Positions 45,379-53,684 of a DNA stretch of 64,000 bases are shown here, piece by piece. The position numbers and the translations under genes are program-made. The notes below the pieces were generated by a model that was given only the letters and a program-made list of their open reading frames with translations, was not told the DNA's origin and made no database searches. The stretch lies in assembly GCF_011299595.1 (NCBI RefSeq), contig NZ_CP049867.1, positions 2,666,001-2,730,000 on the forward strand, written 5' to 3'. How positions within the stretch are numbered: position 1 is the stretch's first letter; each line of letters opens with the position of its first letter. Source of the DNA: Nocardioides sp. HDW12B (GTDB lineage: Bacteria > Actinomycetota > Actinomycetes > Propionibacteriales > Nocardioidaceae).

Positions 45379-46563
45379 TCAGGCGGGGACGCGGATGATG
45401 AGGGCGTCGCCCTGGCCGCCGCCGCCGCACAGCGCGGCCGCACCGACGCCGCCGCCGCGGCGCTTCAGCTCCAGCGCGAGGTGCAGCACGATGCGGGCGC
45501 CGGACATGCCCACGGGGTGACCCACGGCGATGGCGCCGCCGTTGACGTTGACCTTGTCGTCGTCGACGCCGAGCTCGCGGGCCGACTCGATGCCGACCGC
45601 CGCGAAGGCCTCGTTGAGCTCGAAGAGGTCGATGTCGGAGACGGCGATGCCCTCCTTCTCGGCGGCCTTCTGGATCGCGCGCGAGGGCTGCAGCTGCAGC
45701 GTCGAGTCCGGGCCGGCGACCTGGCCGGACGCACCGATCTCGCAGAGCCACTCCAGGCCGAGCTCCTCCGCCTTGGCCTTGCTCATCACGACGACGGCGC
45801 AGGCGCCGTCGGAGATCTGCGAGGCCGACCCCGCCGTGATGGTGCCCTCCTTGGAGAAGGCGGGGCGCAGCTTGCCGAGCGACTCGGTGGTCGTGTCGCC
45901 GCGCACGCCCTCGTCGGAGGTGACCTGGGTGTCGCCGCCGCGACCCTTGATCGTGACCGGCACGACCTCGTCGTCGAAGACGCCGTTCTTCCAGGCCTCG
46001 GCCGCGCGCTGGTGGCTGCGGGCGGAGAAGGCGTCCTGCTCCTCGCGGGTCAGCTCGGCACCGGCGGCGTTGCACTGCTCGGTGAGCATGCCCATGGCCT
46101 GGGTCGTGAACTGGTCGTAGAGGGCGTCGTAGGCCATCGAGTCGACCAGCGCGGTGTCGCCGTACTTGAAGCCCTCGCGGGACTTGGGCAGCAGGTGCGG
46201 GGCGTTGGTCATCGACTCCATGCCGCCGGCCACGACGATCTCGTGCTCGCCGGCGCGGATGAGCTGGTCGGCCATCGCGATCGCGTTGATGCCGGAGAGG
46301 CACACCTTGTTGATGGTGATGGCCGGGACGTTCATCGGGATGCCGCCCTTGACCGCGGCCTGGCGGGCGGTGATCTGGCCGGTGCCGGCCTGGATGACCT
46401 GGCCCATGATCACGTACTCGACGTCCTCGCCGTTGACGCCGGCCTTGCTCAGCGCGGCCTCGATGGCCACGCCGCCGAGGTCGGCGGCCGACAGGCTCTT
46501 GAGCCCGCCGAGGAGGCGTCCGATGGGGGTGCGAGCCCCCGCGACGATGACGGAACCGGACAT
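45379..46563 (-). CDS. Acetyl-CoA C-acetyltransferase (thiolase)
   Basis: Joins two acetyl-CoA to acetoacetyl-CoA or cleaves the reverse way. The 394 residues have the acyl-enzyme Cys88 in TINKVCLSG, and the catalytic His349 in [11 protein letters not shown] and Cys379 in [10 protein letters not shown]. The ATG at 46563 has AGGAGG six bases upstream. It is followed by meaB on the same strand and is divergent from the epimerase and ccr. With hydroxyacyl-CoA dehydrogenase and crotonase it would make crotonyl-CoA for Ccr. Confidence 0.96.
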   Translation of the reverse strand: MSGSVIVAGARTPIGRLLGGLKSLSAADLGGVAIEAALSKAGVNGEDVEYVIMGQVIQAGTGQITARQAAVKGGIPMNVPAITINKVCLSGINAIAMADQLIRAGEHEIVVAGGMESMTNAPHLLPKSREGFKYGDTALVDSMAYDALYDQFTTQAMGMLTEQCNAAGAELTREEQDAFSARSHQRAAEAWKNGVFDDEVVPVTIKGRGGDTQVTSDEGVRGDTTTESLGKLRPAFSKEGTITAGSASQISDGACAVVVMSKAKAEELGLEWLCEIGASGQVAGPDSTLQLQPSRAIQKAAEKEGIAVSDIDLFELNEAFAAVGIESARELGVDDDKVNVNGGAIAVGHPVGMSGARIVLHLALELKRRGGGVGAAALCGGGGQGDALIIRVPA

Positions 46564-46732
46564 GGAGCGCCTCCTGGTGCTGCGGATCGGGTGTGCCCAC
46601 GCCGGGGACGGGGGGGGTGGGTCGGACGATACCGAGCAGTAGCCGTGAGCGGGAGGGGTCGCCTCCCGGTGGTCCTGTCGGACACGTCACAGTCGCTCGC
46701 TGCCCCGGTCACGACGTACGACGATGTGCCGC

Positions 46733-47176
46733 ATGAGTGTGGAGATCCCCGGACACCTGTTCACCGCCATCGACCACGTCGGCGTCGCCGTGCCGGACCT
46801 CGACGAGGCGATCGCGCTCTACCGCGACGTCTTCGGCATGCAGGTCCTGCACGAGGAGACCAACGAGGAGCAGGGCGTGCGCGAGGCGATGGTCGGGGTC
46901 GGCGACTCCGGCTCCTGCATCCAGCTGCTCGCCCCGCTCGACGAGACCTCGACGATCGCGAAGTTCCTCGACCGCTCCGGCCCGGGCCTGCAGCAGCTGG
47001 CCTACCGGGTCACCGACGTGGAGGCGGTCTCGGCGGTGCTCCGCGAGCGCGGCGTCCGCCTGCTGTACGACGCCCCGCGCCGCGGCACGTCCGACAGCCG
47101 GATCAACTTCGTCCACCCCAAGGACGCCGGCGGGGTGCTCGTCGAGCTCGTCGAGCCCGCCGCCTCCGGTCACTGA
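46733..47176 (+). CDS. mce: Methylmalonyl-CoA epimerase
   Basis: Converts between the two stereoisomers of methylmalonyl-CoA, and in many bacteria also ethylmalonyl-CoA. The 147-residue VOC-fold protein has the metal ligands at His15 (IDHVGVAVPDLDEAI) and Glu138 (GVLVELVEP), and GPGLQQLAYRV with the internal pair. ATG 46733 is preferred over 46724 by the family N-terminus and a GACGAT box seven bases upstream. It is transcribed with ccr on the plus strand, 116 bp upstream of it. Confidence 0.94.
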   Translation: MSVEIPGHLFTAIDHVGVAVPDLDEAIALYRDVFGMQVLHEETNEEQGVREAMVGVGDSGSCIQLLAPLDETSTIAKFLDRSGPGLQQLAYRVTDVEAVSAVLRERGVRLLYDAPRRGTSDSRINFVHPKDAGGVLVELVEPAASGH

Positions 47177-47226
47177 CACCGGTCCGGCACCCGGTCCGGA
47201 CCACGAGCCAGATACGTCACACGGGG

Positions 47227-47255
47227 CTGACACGGTGGTTACTCGCCGGTAGATT
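47227..47255 (+). promoter_or_regulatory. Promoter of ccr
   Basis: CTGACA (47227-47232) and TAGATT (47250-47255) are separated by exactly 17 bases, the best sigma-70-like match in the window. The start of transcription would be near 47262, giving a leader of about 30 bases with an AGGAG before the ccr GTG. ccr can thus be expressed apart from the epimerase gene. Confidence 0.65.
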
Positions 47256-47292
47256 CGCCGCCACTCGCCCCACCGAACCTCCAGGAGCCCCC

Positions 47293-48630
47293 GTGAAGCA
47301 GATCCTCGACGCGATCCAGGCCGGAGACACCTCGTCCGAGGACTTCGCCGCGCTGCCGCTCCCCGAGTCCTACCGCGCGGCAACGGTCCGCAAGGACGAG
47401 GTGGACATGTTCGAGGGCCTGCCCAGCAAGGAGAAGGACCCCCGCAAGTCGATCCACGTCGACGAGGTGGCGCTGCCCGAGCTCGGCCCCGGCGAGGCGC
47501 TGGTCGCCGTCATGGCGAGCGCCATCAACTACAACACCGTGTGGACCTCGATCTTCGAGCCGGTCTCCACCTTCGGCTTCCTCGAGCGCTACGGCCGGCT
47601 CTCCGAGCTCACCAAGCGCCACGACCTGCCCTACCACGTGGTGGGCTCCGACCTCTCCGGCGTCGTGCTCGCGACCGGCCCCGGCGTGACCCGCTGGAAG
47701 CCCGGCGCCCGCGTGGTGGCGCACTGCCTCTCGGTCGAGATGGAGGACCCCGACGGCCACAACGACACGATGCTCGACCCGCAGCAGCGGATCTGGGGCT
47801 TCGAGACGAACTTCGGCGGCCTCGCCGACGTCGCCCTGGTCAAGGCCAACCAGCTCATGCCGAAGCCGGAGCACCTCACCTGGGAGGAGGCGGCGTCGCC
47901 CGGGCTGGTGAACTGCACGGCCTACCGCCAGCTGGTCTCCAAGAACGGCGGCGACATGAAGCAGGGCGACAACGTCCTCATCTGGGGCGCCTCGGGCGGG
48001 CTCGGCGGCTTCGCGACGCAGTACGCCCTCAACGGCGGCGCCACCCCTGTCTGCGTGGTCTCCAACGAGGAGAAGGCCGCCATCGCCCGGAGGATGGGTG
48101 CGGAGCTGATCATCAACCGCTCCGAGGAGGGCTACAAGTTCTGGAAGGACGAGCACACCCAGGACCCGAAGGAGTGGAAGCGCTTCGGCGCCAAGATCCG
48201 CGAGCTCACCGGCGGCGAGGACATCGACATCGTCTTCGAGCACCCCGGTCGCGACACCTTCGGCGCCAGCGTCTACGTCACCCGCAAGGGCGGCACCATC
48301 ACCACCTGCGCCTCCACCACCGGCTACATGCACGAGTACGACAACCGCTACCTGTGGATGAACCTCAAGCGGATCATCTCCTCGCACTTCGCCAACTACC
48401 GCGAGTCGTGGGAGGCCAACCGCCTCGTCGCCAAGGGCAAGATCCACCCGACCCTGTCGCGGACCTACGGCCTCGAGGACGTCGGCCAGGCGGCGCTCGA
48501 CGTGCACCACAACCTCCACCAGGGCAAGGTCGGCGTGCTGTGCCTGGCCCCCGAGGAGGGCCTCGGCGTGCTCGACGAGGAGCTGCGCGCCACCCACCTC
48601 ACGCAGATCAACGCCTTCCGCGGCCAGTAG
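47293..48630 (+). CDS. ccrA: Crotonyl-CoA carboxylase/reductase
   Basis: Ccr reduces crotonyl-CoA with NADPH while fixing CO2, giving ethylmalonyl-CoA. The 445 residues are a medium-chain dehydrogenase/reductase with the Ccr hallmark SAINYNTVWTSIFEPVSTFGF, GSDLSGVVLATGPGV, the nucleotide-binding WGASGGLGGFATQYAL and FEHPGRDTFGASVYV. The GTG at 47293 has AGGAG five bases upstream. A strong terminator follows. Together with the mutase at 60.6 kb it marks the ethylmalonyl-CoA pathway or supply of extender units for polyketides. Confidence 0.97.
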   Translation: MKQILDAIQAGDTSSEDFAALPLPESYRAATVRKDEVDMFEGLPSKEKDPRKSIHVDEVALPELGPGEALVAVMASAINYNTVWTSIFEPVSTFGFLERYGRLSELTKRHDLPYHVVGSDLSGVVLATGPGVTRWKPGARVVAHCLSVEMEDPDGHNDTMLDPQQRIWGFETNFGGLADVALVKANQLMPKPEHLTWEEAASPGLVNCTAYRQLVSKNGGDMKQGDNVLIWGASGGLGGFATQYALNGGATPVCVVSNEEKAAIARRMGAELIINRSEEGYKFWKDEHTQDPKEWKRFGAKIRELTGGEDIDIVFEHPGRDTFGASVYVTRKGGTITTCASTTGYMHEYDNRYLWMNLKRIISSHFANYRESWEANRLVAKGKIHPTLSRTYGLEDVGQAALDVHHNLHQGKVGVLCLAPEEGLGVLDEELRATHLTQINAFRGQ

Positions 48631-48693
48631 CGGCCACTGGACGAGCACCCCGGGAAGGCTCGGGACGCCCGTCCCACCGACCCCACCGGTCAC

Positions 48694-48740
48694 ACGTCCC
48701 GGTCCCCCGACGGCTCTCAGCCGTCCGGGGACCGGGACGT
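48694..48740 (+). terminator. Strong hairpin terminator after ccr
   Basis: Arms of 22 bases (48694-48715 and 48719-48740) pair with one mismatch around a CTC loop. The right arm is followed by TCGTCGTTTT, so a short T-tract is present on the plus strand. It isolates ccr from the DivIVA-like gene. Confidence 0.8.
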
Positions 48741-48789
48741 TCGTCGTTTTCGGCGGACACGCCGACGAGACACGCAACCGCGGACGGGC

Positions 48790-48818
48790 TTTTGGCGCCG
48801 CATCGGTGACACTAGGGA
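48790..48818 (+). promoter_or_regulatory. Promoter of the DivIVA-like/permease pair
   Basis: TTTTGG (48790-48795) and TAGGGA (48813-48818) lie 17 bases apart. Transcription from about 48824 would exclude the in-frame ATG at 48819 and supports ATG 48873 as the start. Confidence 0.5.
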
Positions 48819-48872
48819 ATGGCTCCCGCCCGCCCGCCCAGGAAACGCAAGCACGAATCGAGGGACACTCCC

Positions 48873-50105
48873 ATGACCGAGCGCTCCGGACTCTCCATCT
48901 TCGACGAGACCGACGACAGCACCGAGACCTCCACCCTTCCCGCCGTCGCGCCGGCCAAGCCCTCCGCCGCGGTGCCCGGGCAGGCGCCGTCGGCGAACGC
49001 CGCCCCGGCTCCAGCTCCGGCCCCCGCCCGTCCGGCGGCCGCCGCCCCCGCCGCGAGCCCCGAGCCGCGTGCGGCCTCGCCCCGCACGTCGAGCGGCTTC
49101 CCGATCGGTCGCCGCGGCTACGACACCGCCGCGGTGGACCGCAAGGTCGGCCAGCTGAGCAGCGAGAACTCCGCCCTGGCCCGTGACCTCGACGGGACCC
49201 GCCGCCGCCTCGCCGAGGTGGAGCAGCAGCTCGGCTCGCTGCGCGACCGGGCCAGCGAGAACGAGAACCCGACCTACGCCGGGCTGGGCGGTCGGGCCAG
49301 CGAGCTGCTGCGTCTGGCCGAGGAGCAGGCCGACGAGGTCATCGCGGCCGCCAAGCACCGCGCCGACGAGCTGCTGCGCACCGCCAGCGCCGACGCCGCG
49401 TCGCTGAAGTCCCACGCCTCGCGCGACGCCGAGGACATGCGGATGGTCCAGCTCAAGGAGCTCGACGAGGCCCGCACCTCGGCCATGAGCGAGGTCGAGC
49501 ACCTGCGCTCGTCCGCCCAGGCCGACGCGGCCGACATGGTGGCGTCCGCCGAGCGCGACGCCTCGCAGCGTCGCCTGGCCGCCGAGCAGGAGGTCAACGC
49601 GCTGCGCACCGGCGCCCGTCGCGAGGCGGAGCAGGCCCTGGCCACCGCCCACCGCGAGGTGCAGGAGATGCAGCGTGGGCTCGCGGTCGAGAAGGAGCGC
49701 CTGACCCGCGAGGCCGCCGAGCACCACAGCACCGCCGTGGCCGAGACCACCGCGCTGGTCCAGGAGGCGGAGGCCCGGGCCGACGCCGCCGAGCAGCGCG
49801 CCCGCGAGGCCATCGCGCAGGCCACCAACCAGCGCCAGGCCGCCGCCGACGAGGCCGAGCGCCTCCTCACCCGCGCCCGCCGCGAGGCCCAGCAGGTCGT
49901 GTCGTCGGCGCAGACCCAGGCCGCGACCTTCGTCGCGACCGGTCAGGCCGAGGCCGAGCGCGAGCTCGAGGCCCTGCGCTCGGAGGTCGACCGCTACACC
50001 AAGCGGCGTGACGCGATCGTGGCCCAGCTCGGCGCCCTGCGCGACGTGGTGGCCGGCTTCGCCGACGGCCCCGAGCCGCGCGGCAAGGACGCCGGCACGG
50101 AGTGA
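48873..50105 (+). CDS. DivIVA/FilP-like coiled-coil protein
   Basis: A 410-residue structural protein related to actinobacterial DivIVA-like polar-growth and filament proteins. Residues 1-74 are a disordered Ala/Pro-rich leader. Residues 75-95 (GFPIGRRGYDTAAVDRKVGQL) match the short N-terminal DivIVA motif. Then about 300 residues of heptad-rich coiled coil follow, heavy in Ala, Glu, Arg and Gln (AAEQEVNALRTGARREAEQALATAHREVQEM). Likely self-assembles near the membrane and affects cell shape or division. The stop overlaps the start of the AI-2E-type permease (GTGA), suggesting they work together. Confidence 0.85.
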   Translation: MTERSGLSIFDETDDSTETSTLPAVAPAKPSAAVPGQAPSANAAPAPAPAPARPAAAAPAASPEPRAASPRTSSGFPIGRRGYDTAAVDRKVGQLSSENSALARDLDGTRRRLAEVEQQLGSLRDRASENENPTYAGLGGRASELLRLAEEQADEVIAAAKHRADELLRTASADAASLKSHASRDAEDMRMVQLKELDEARTSAMSEVEHLRSSAQADAADMVASAERDASQRRLAAEQEVNALRTGARREAEQALATAHREVQEMQRGLAVEKERLTREAAEHHSTAVAETTALVQEAEARADAAEQRAREAIAQATNQRQAAADEAERLLTRARREAQQVVSSAQTQAATFVATGQAEAERELEALRSEVDRYTKRRDAIVAQLGALRDVVAGFADGPEPRGKDAGTE

Positions 50106-51184
50106 CCAGCAAGGTCCGCCCCCCGGCGGAGACGTCCGACGCGCCATCGCACCTGTGGCACCACCACGGTCCGGTGGCGCTCGGCTTTCTCTTCGGGGTC
50201 GGGGCGCTGACGGCGTACTGGCTGGGGAGCCTGCTGCTCTCGGTCAGCGGCGTCATCCTGCTCGTGGTCGTGGCGATGTTCCTCGCCGTCGGTCTCGACC
50301 CGGTCGTGAGCTGGCTGGTCCGCCACCGCGTCAGGCGGCCCTGGGCCGTGGTCATCGTGATCTCCGGGGTGCTGTTCGCGCTGGTGATGTTCTTCGTCGC
50401 GCTGGTGCCGGTGATCTCCGAGCAGGTGGGGCGGATCATCGACCAGGCTCCGGGCTGGTTCGCGCAGCTGCAGCGCAGCGAACGGGTGCAGGACCTCGAC
50501 GAGCGCTTCGGCGTGGTGCAGAAGGTCGAGGACTTCGTCACCAGCGGCGACTGGGCCTCCGGCCTCTTCGGCGGCGTGGTCGGCCTGAGCCTGGCGTTCT
50601 TCGGGTTCCTGGCCAACACGTTCTTCGTGACCGTGCTGATGCTCTACTTCCTGGCCTCCCTGCACACCACCAAGCAGGCGCTCTACGACCTCGCCCCCCG
50701 CAGCCGCCGCGCGCGGGTCTCCGATCTCGGTGAGCAGATCTTCACCAGCGTGGGCGGCTACGTCGCGGGTGCCTTCGTGGTCGCCGTGTGCGCCGGCACC
50801 TGCTCGCTGGTGTTCCTGATGGTCGTCGGGCTCGCCGAGTACGCCGTCGCGCTGGCCGCCGTGGTGGCTTTGCTGGACTTCATCCCGATGATCGGGGCGA
50901 CCCTGGGTGCGGTGGTGGTCTCGGCGATCGGCTTCGCCACCGACCTCAAGATCGGCATCGCCTGCGTGATCTTCTTCCTCGTCTACCAGCAGGTGGAGAA
51001 CTACGTGCTCTACCCCCGCGTCATGCAGCGCTCGGTCAACGTGCCCGGCTCGGTGACCGTGATCGCCGCGCTCGTGGGCGCCGGTCTGCTCGGCGTGGTC
51101 GGAGCGCTGCTGGCCATCCCCACGGCCGCCGCGGTGCTGCTGCTGGTGCGTGAGGTCTGGACGCCGCGACAACAGGCCCGCTGA
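50102..51184 (+). CDS. AI-2E family (PerM/TqsA-like) transporter
   Basis: A 360-residue membrane protein of the AI-2 exporter superfamily, which includes TqsA and sodium/proton antiporters. About seven or eight spans: VALGFLFGVGALTAYWLGSLL and VILLVVVAMFLAVGLDPVVSWL at the front, VIVISGVLFALVMFFVALVPVI, an external loop, and the conserved C-terminal LLDFIPMIGATLGAVVV and QQVENYVLYPRVM. The latter two are family signatures. GTG start lies in the stop of the DivIVA-like gene. True substrate is not known; the family name does not prove AI-2 transport. Confidence 0.9.
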   Translation: MTSKVRPPAETSDAPSHLWHHHGPVALGFLFGVGALTAYWLGSLLLSVSGVILLVVVAMFLAVGLDPVVSWLVRHRVRRPWAVVIVISGVLFALVMFFVALVPVISEQVGRIIDQAPGWFAQLQRSERVQDLDERFGVVQKVEDFVTSGDWASGLFGGVVGLSLAFFGFLANTFFVTVLMLYFLASLHTTKQALYDLAPRSRRARVSDLGEQIFTSVGGYVAGAFVVAVCAGTCSLVFLMVVGLAEYAVALAAVVALLDFIPMIGATLGAVVVSAIGFATDLKIGIACVIFFLVYQQVENYVLYPRVMQRSVNVPGSVTVIAALVGAGLLGVVGALLAIPTAAAVLLLVREVWTPRQQAR

Positions 51185-51214
51185 CCCGGGCCGCCCCGTC
51201 CGGTCACGACCCGG

Positions 51215-52048
51215 TCAGCACCAGGCCCGGACCCCGCCGGCGCTGAGCGCCAGGTCGCGGCGTACGACGGGGTGGTCGCCGAAGCGTCCGCAGGTCCACG
51301 CGAAGTCGGCGTCGCGGTACTCCACCATCAGCACCCGGGGCCCGTAGGTGTCGACGTACCCCTGGCACTCGCGCCATCGCCCGCACTCCTCCGCGATGGC
51401 GAAGTCGAAGCCCAGCTGCGGCCCGCGTGCGCCGAGCTCGACCCAGTTCTTCTGCGCGACCGCCAGCCCGGCCGCGTGGGCGTCGCTCACCAGCAGCCGC
51501 GCGAACGCTCGCGCGTCCGCGGCGCTCAGCAGCCCGCGGCTGCGCGTGAAGGAGTCGAGGTTGTCGAGCTCGACGGCGTCGTAGCCGTCGGCGGCGCACC
51601 CGGCGGTCCAGCCGGCCACGATGCGGGCCAGCCGCTCCCGCTTCGCCGCCGTGCGGATGTCGAGCAGCCACTCCCCCCAGGCGCTGTCGACCACGGGCGA
51701 GCCCGCCTTCTTCAGCACGAGGTCCCACCGGGCGCGCCAGAAGCGCCTCTCGTCGGGCTGGGTCTGGAAACCGTTGACGTAGCAGATCGCGTAGGTGCCA
51801 GCAGCGGGCGCCTCGCGCCGGTCCCGGACCACGGTCCCCACCCGTGCGGGCGGCTCGGCGGGGCCGCCGAGCTGGTAGTCCCAGTCCAGGTCCGCCGGGG
51901 GCAGCGTGCGCACCGCGCCTCGGGCGGCCGCCTCCGGGTCGGCCCCGGCGGCGCCTGCCGGCCCCGAGGCGCCGACCGCGAGCGGCAGCAGCAGGCACGC
52001 GGCCAGCAGGACGCGGACGAGGGGAGGCAGGACGGGGCGACGGGTCAT
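51215..52048 (-). CDS. Secreted GH114-like (endo-alpha-1,4-polygalactosaminidase family) protein
   Basis: A 277-residue exported protein with a signal peptide (about 1-35, LVRVLLAACLLLPLAVGASG). The mature part matches the GH114/TIM-barrel family: DWDYQLGGPAEPP, YAICYVNGFQTQPDE, WLLDIRTAAKRERLARI, GYDAVELDNLDSFTRS (the acidic cluster expected at the active site) and FDFAIAEECGRWREC. Members cut alpha-1,4-galactosaminogalactan or related polymers. Start at ATG 52048 is preferred for the signal peptide. No other glycan genes are adjacent. Activity is inferred from the family. Confidence 0.85.
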   Translation of the reverse strand: MTRRPVLPPLVRVLLAACLLLPLAVGASGPAGAAGADPEAAARGAVRTLPPADLDWDYQLGGPAEPPARVGTVVRDRREAPAAGTYAICYVNGFQTQPDERRFWRARWDLVLKKAGSPVVDSAWGEWLLDIRTAAKRERLARIVAGWTAGCAADGYDAVELDNLDSFTRSRGLLSAADARAFARLLVSDAHAAGLAVAQKNWVELGARGPQLGFDFAIAEECGRWRECQGYVDTYGPRVLMVEYRDADFAWTCGRFGDHPVVRRDLALSAGGVRAWC

Positions 52049-52103
52049 CACCCGCCCATCGTCCCCCTCCCCCCGCTCCGTGTCGGGGCTTTCGGTTGTC
52101 GCG

Positions 52104-53597
52104 TCAGACCGGCTGTGGGGTCTTCTCGTGGGCCCCCCCACCGGAGCCGCCGGCCGCGTCGTCCTCCGCGGTCAGCGGCTGGGCGATCGACTCCAGCGAC
52201 TGGCCCTCGGCCTTGACCCCGAGGAAGGCGGCGACGATGCCGCCGGCGATCATCAGCGCCGCGCCGATGAAGTAGCCGATGGCGATCTGGGTGATGTCCT
52301 TGTCGGCCGAGGCCGCCTCGATGAGCCGGCCGAAGAGCAGCGGCCCGGCGATGCCGCCGGCGGCCGTGCCGATGGCGTAGAAGAATGCGATGCACAGGGC
52401 GCGCGTCTCCATTGGGAAGACCTCGCTCGCGGTGAGGTACGCCGCGCTGGCGCCGGCCGAGGCGAAGAAGAAGATCACCGCACCGAACAGCGTCAGGGTG
52501 GTCGCGCTCAGGTCGCCCAGCACGAGCCCGGCGATCGCGAGCAGGACGCCCGAGACCAGGTAGGTGCCCGAGATCATCGTCACCCGGCCGACGGTGTCGA
52601 AGAGCTGGCTGAGCAGCAGCGCGCCGGCGAAGTTGCTGGCGGCGAAGATCGCGAGGTACCACCCGGTCTGGCCGACACCGAGGAAGGTGGTCAGGGTGTC
52701 GCCGTAGGTGAAGAAGAAGGCGTTGTAGAGGAACGCCTGGCCCACGAAGAGCGAGAAGCACAGGATGGTGCGGCGCGGGTAGAGCGTGAACACGGTGCGG
52801 GCGATCTCCACGAGCGAGATGGTCCGACGCTGCCGGATGGTGATGGTCTCCGAGACGTCCGGCAGGTGGTGGCCCGACTCCGTGCCGACCTTGTGCTCGA
52901 TGTCCTTCACGATGCGCTCGGCCTCGTCCTCGCGGCCGTGGATGAACAGCCAGCGCGGGCTCTCGGGGACGTTGCGTCGCACCACGAGGATGCCGACGGC
53001 CAGGATCGCGCCGAGCCCGAAGGCCAGGCGCCAGCCCCAGGCGGGGTCGACCAGGGTCGGGTCGAGCAGCGGGATGGTCAGCAGCGACCCGCCCGCGGCG
53101 CCGATCCAGAAGGAGCCGTTGATCGCGACGTCGACACGGCCGCGGTACTTCGCGGGGATGAGCTCGTCGATCGCGGAGTTGATGGCGGCGTACTCGCCAC
53201 CGATGCCGGCGCCGGTGAGGAAGCGGGCGGCGAAGTACCACAGCGGCGTCATGGAGAACGCGGTCAGCACGGTGGCGACGGTGTAGATGCCGAGGCTCCA
53301 CAGGAACAGCTTCTTGCGGCCCAGGCGGTCGGTCAGCTGGCCGAAGAACAGCGCCCCGAGGCAGGCCCCGGCGACGTAGATCGCGCCGGCCAGGCCGATG
53401 TCGGAGCTGCTCAGGCCCAGGCCCGTGCCCTCCGGCTTCAACGCCTCCGACATCGAGCCGACGATGGTGACCTCGAGCCCGTCGAGGATCCACACCGTGC
53501 CGAGCCCGATGACGACGAGCCAGTGCCACCGCGCCCACGGCAGCCGGTCCATGCGGGCCGGGATGTCGGTGGTGATCCGACCTGTCTCCACACTCAT
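52104..53597 (-). CDS. MFS transporter, sugar/acid porter type
   Basis: A 497-residue, 12-TM major facilitator of the sugar porter/AAHS-like branch. It has GQLTDRLGRKKLFLWSLG (motif A), AARFLTGAGIGGEYAAINSAIDELIPAKYRGR, PESPRWLF after TM6 and SEVFPMETRALCIAF. A 60-residue central loop carries charged residues. The ATG has GGAGGG upstream. Substrate could be a sugar, inositol or organic acid; sequence alone does not decide. It is on the same strand as the dehydrogenase gene upstream, with an 87-bp gap. Confidence 0.9.
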   Translation of the reverse strand: MSVETGRITTDIPARMDRLPWARWHWLVVIGLGTVWILDGLEVTIVGSMSEALKPEGTGLGLSSSDIGLAGAIYVAGACLGALFFGQLTDRLGRKKLFLWSLGIYTVATVLTAFSMTPLWYFAARFLTGAGIGGEYAAINSAIDELIPAKYRGRVDVAINGSFWIGAAGGSLLTIPLLDPTLVDPAWGWRLAFGLGAILAVGILVVRRNVPESPRWLFIHGREDEAERIVKDIEHKVGTESGHHLPDVSETITIRQRRTISLVEIARTVFTLYPRRTILCFSLFVGQAFLYNAFFFTYGDTLTTFLGVGQTGWYLAIFAASNFAGALLLSQLFDTVGRVTMISGTYLVSGVLLAIAGLVLGDLSATTLTLFGAVIFFFASAGASAAYLTASEVFPMETRALCIAFFYAIGTAAGGIAGPLLFGRLIEAASADKDITQIAIGYFIGAALMIAGGIVAAFLGVKAEGQSLESIAQPLTAEDDAAGGSGGGAHEKTPQPV

Positions 53598-53684
53598 GTG
53601 ACCGCCCTCCGCTCCGGAGTCGCGCGCGGAGCCGAGTGCAGGGCGGGCGAAGTCCCCGAAGACTTCAGGTGAGAGTGTCCCCCG

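Noticed and set aside
46564-46732. A run of eight G bases and flanking hairpin as a regulatory element
   Set aside because: No partner stem or conserved box could be defined; it looks like simple low-complexity sequence between divergent genes.
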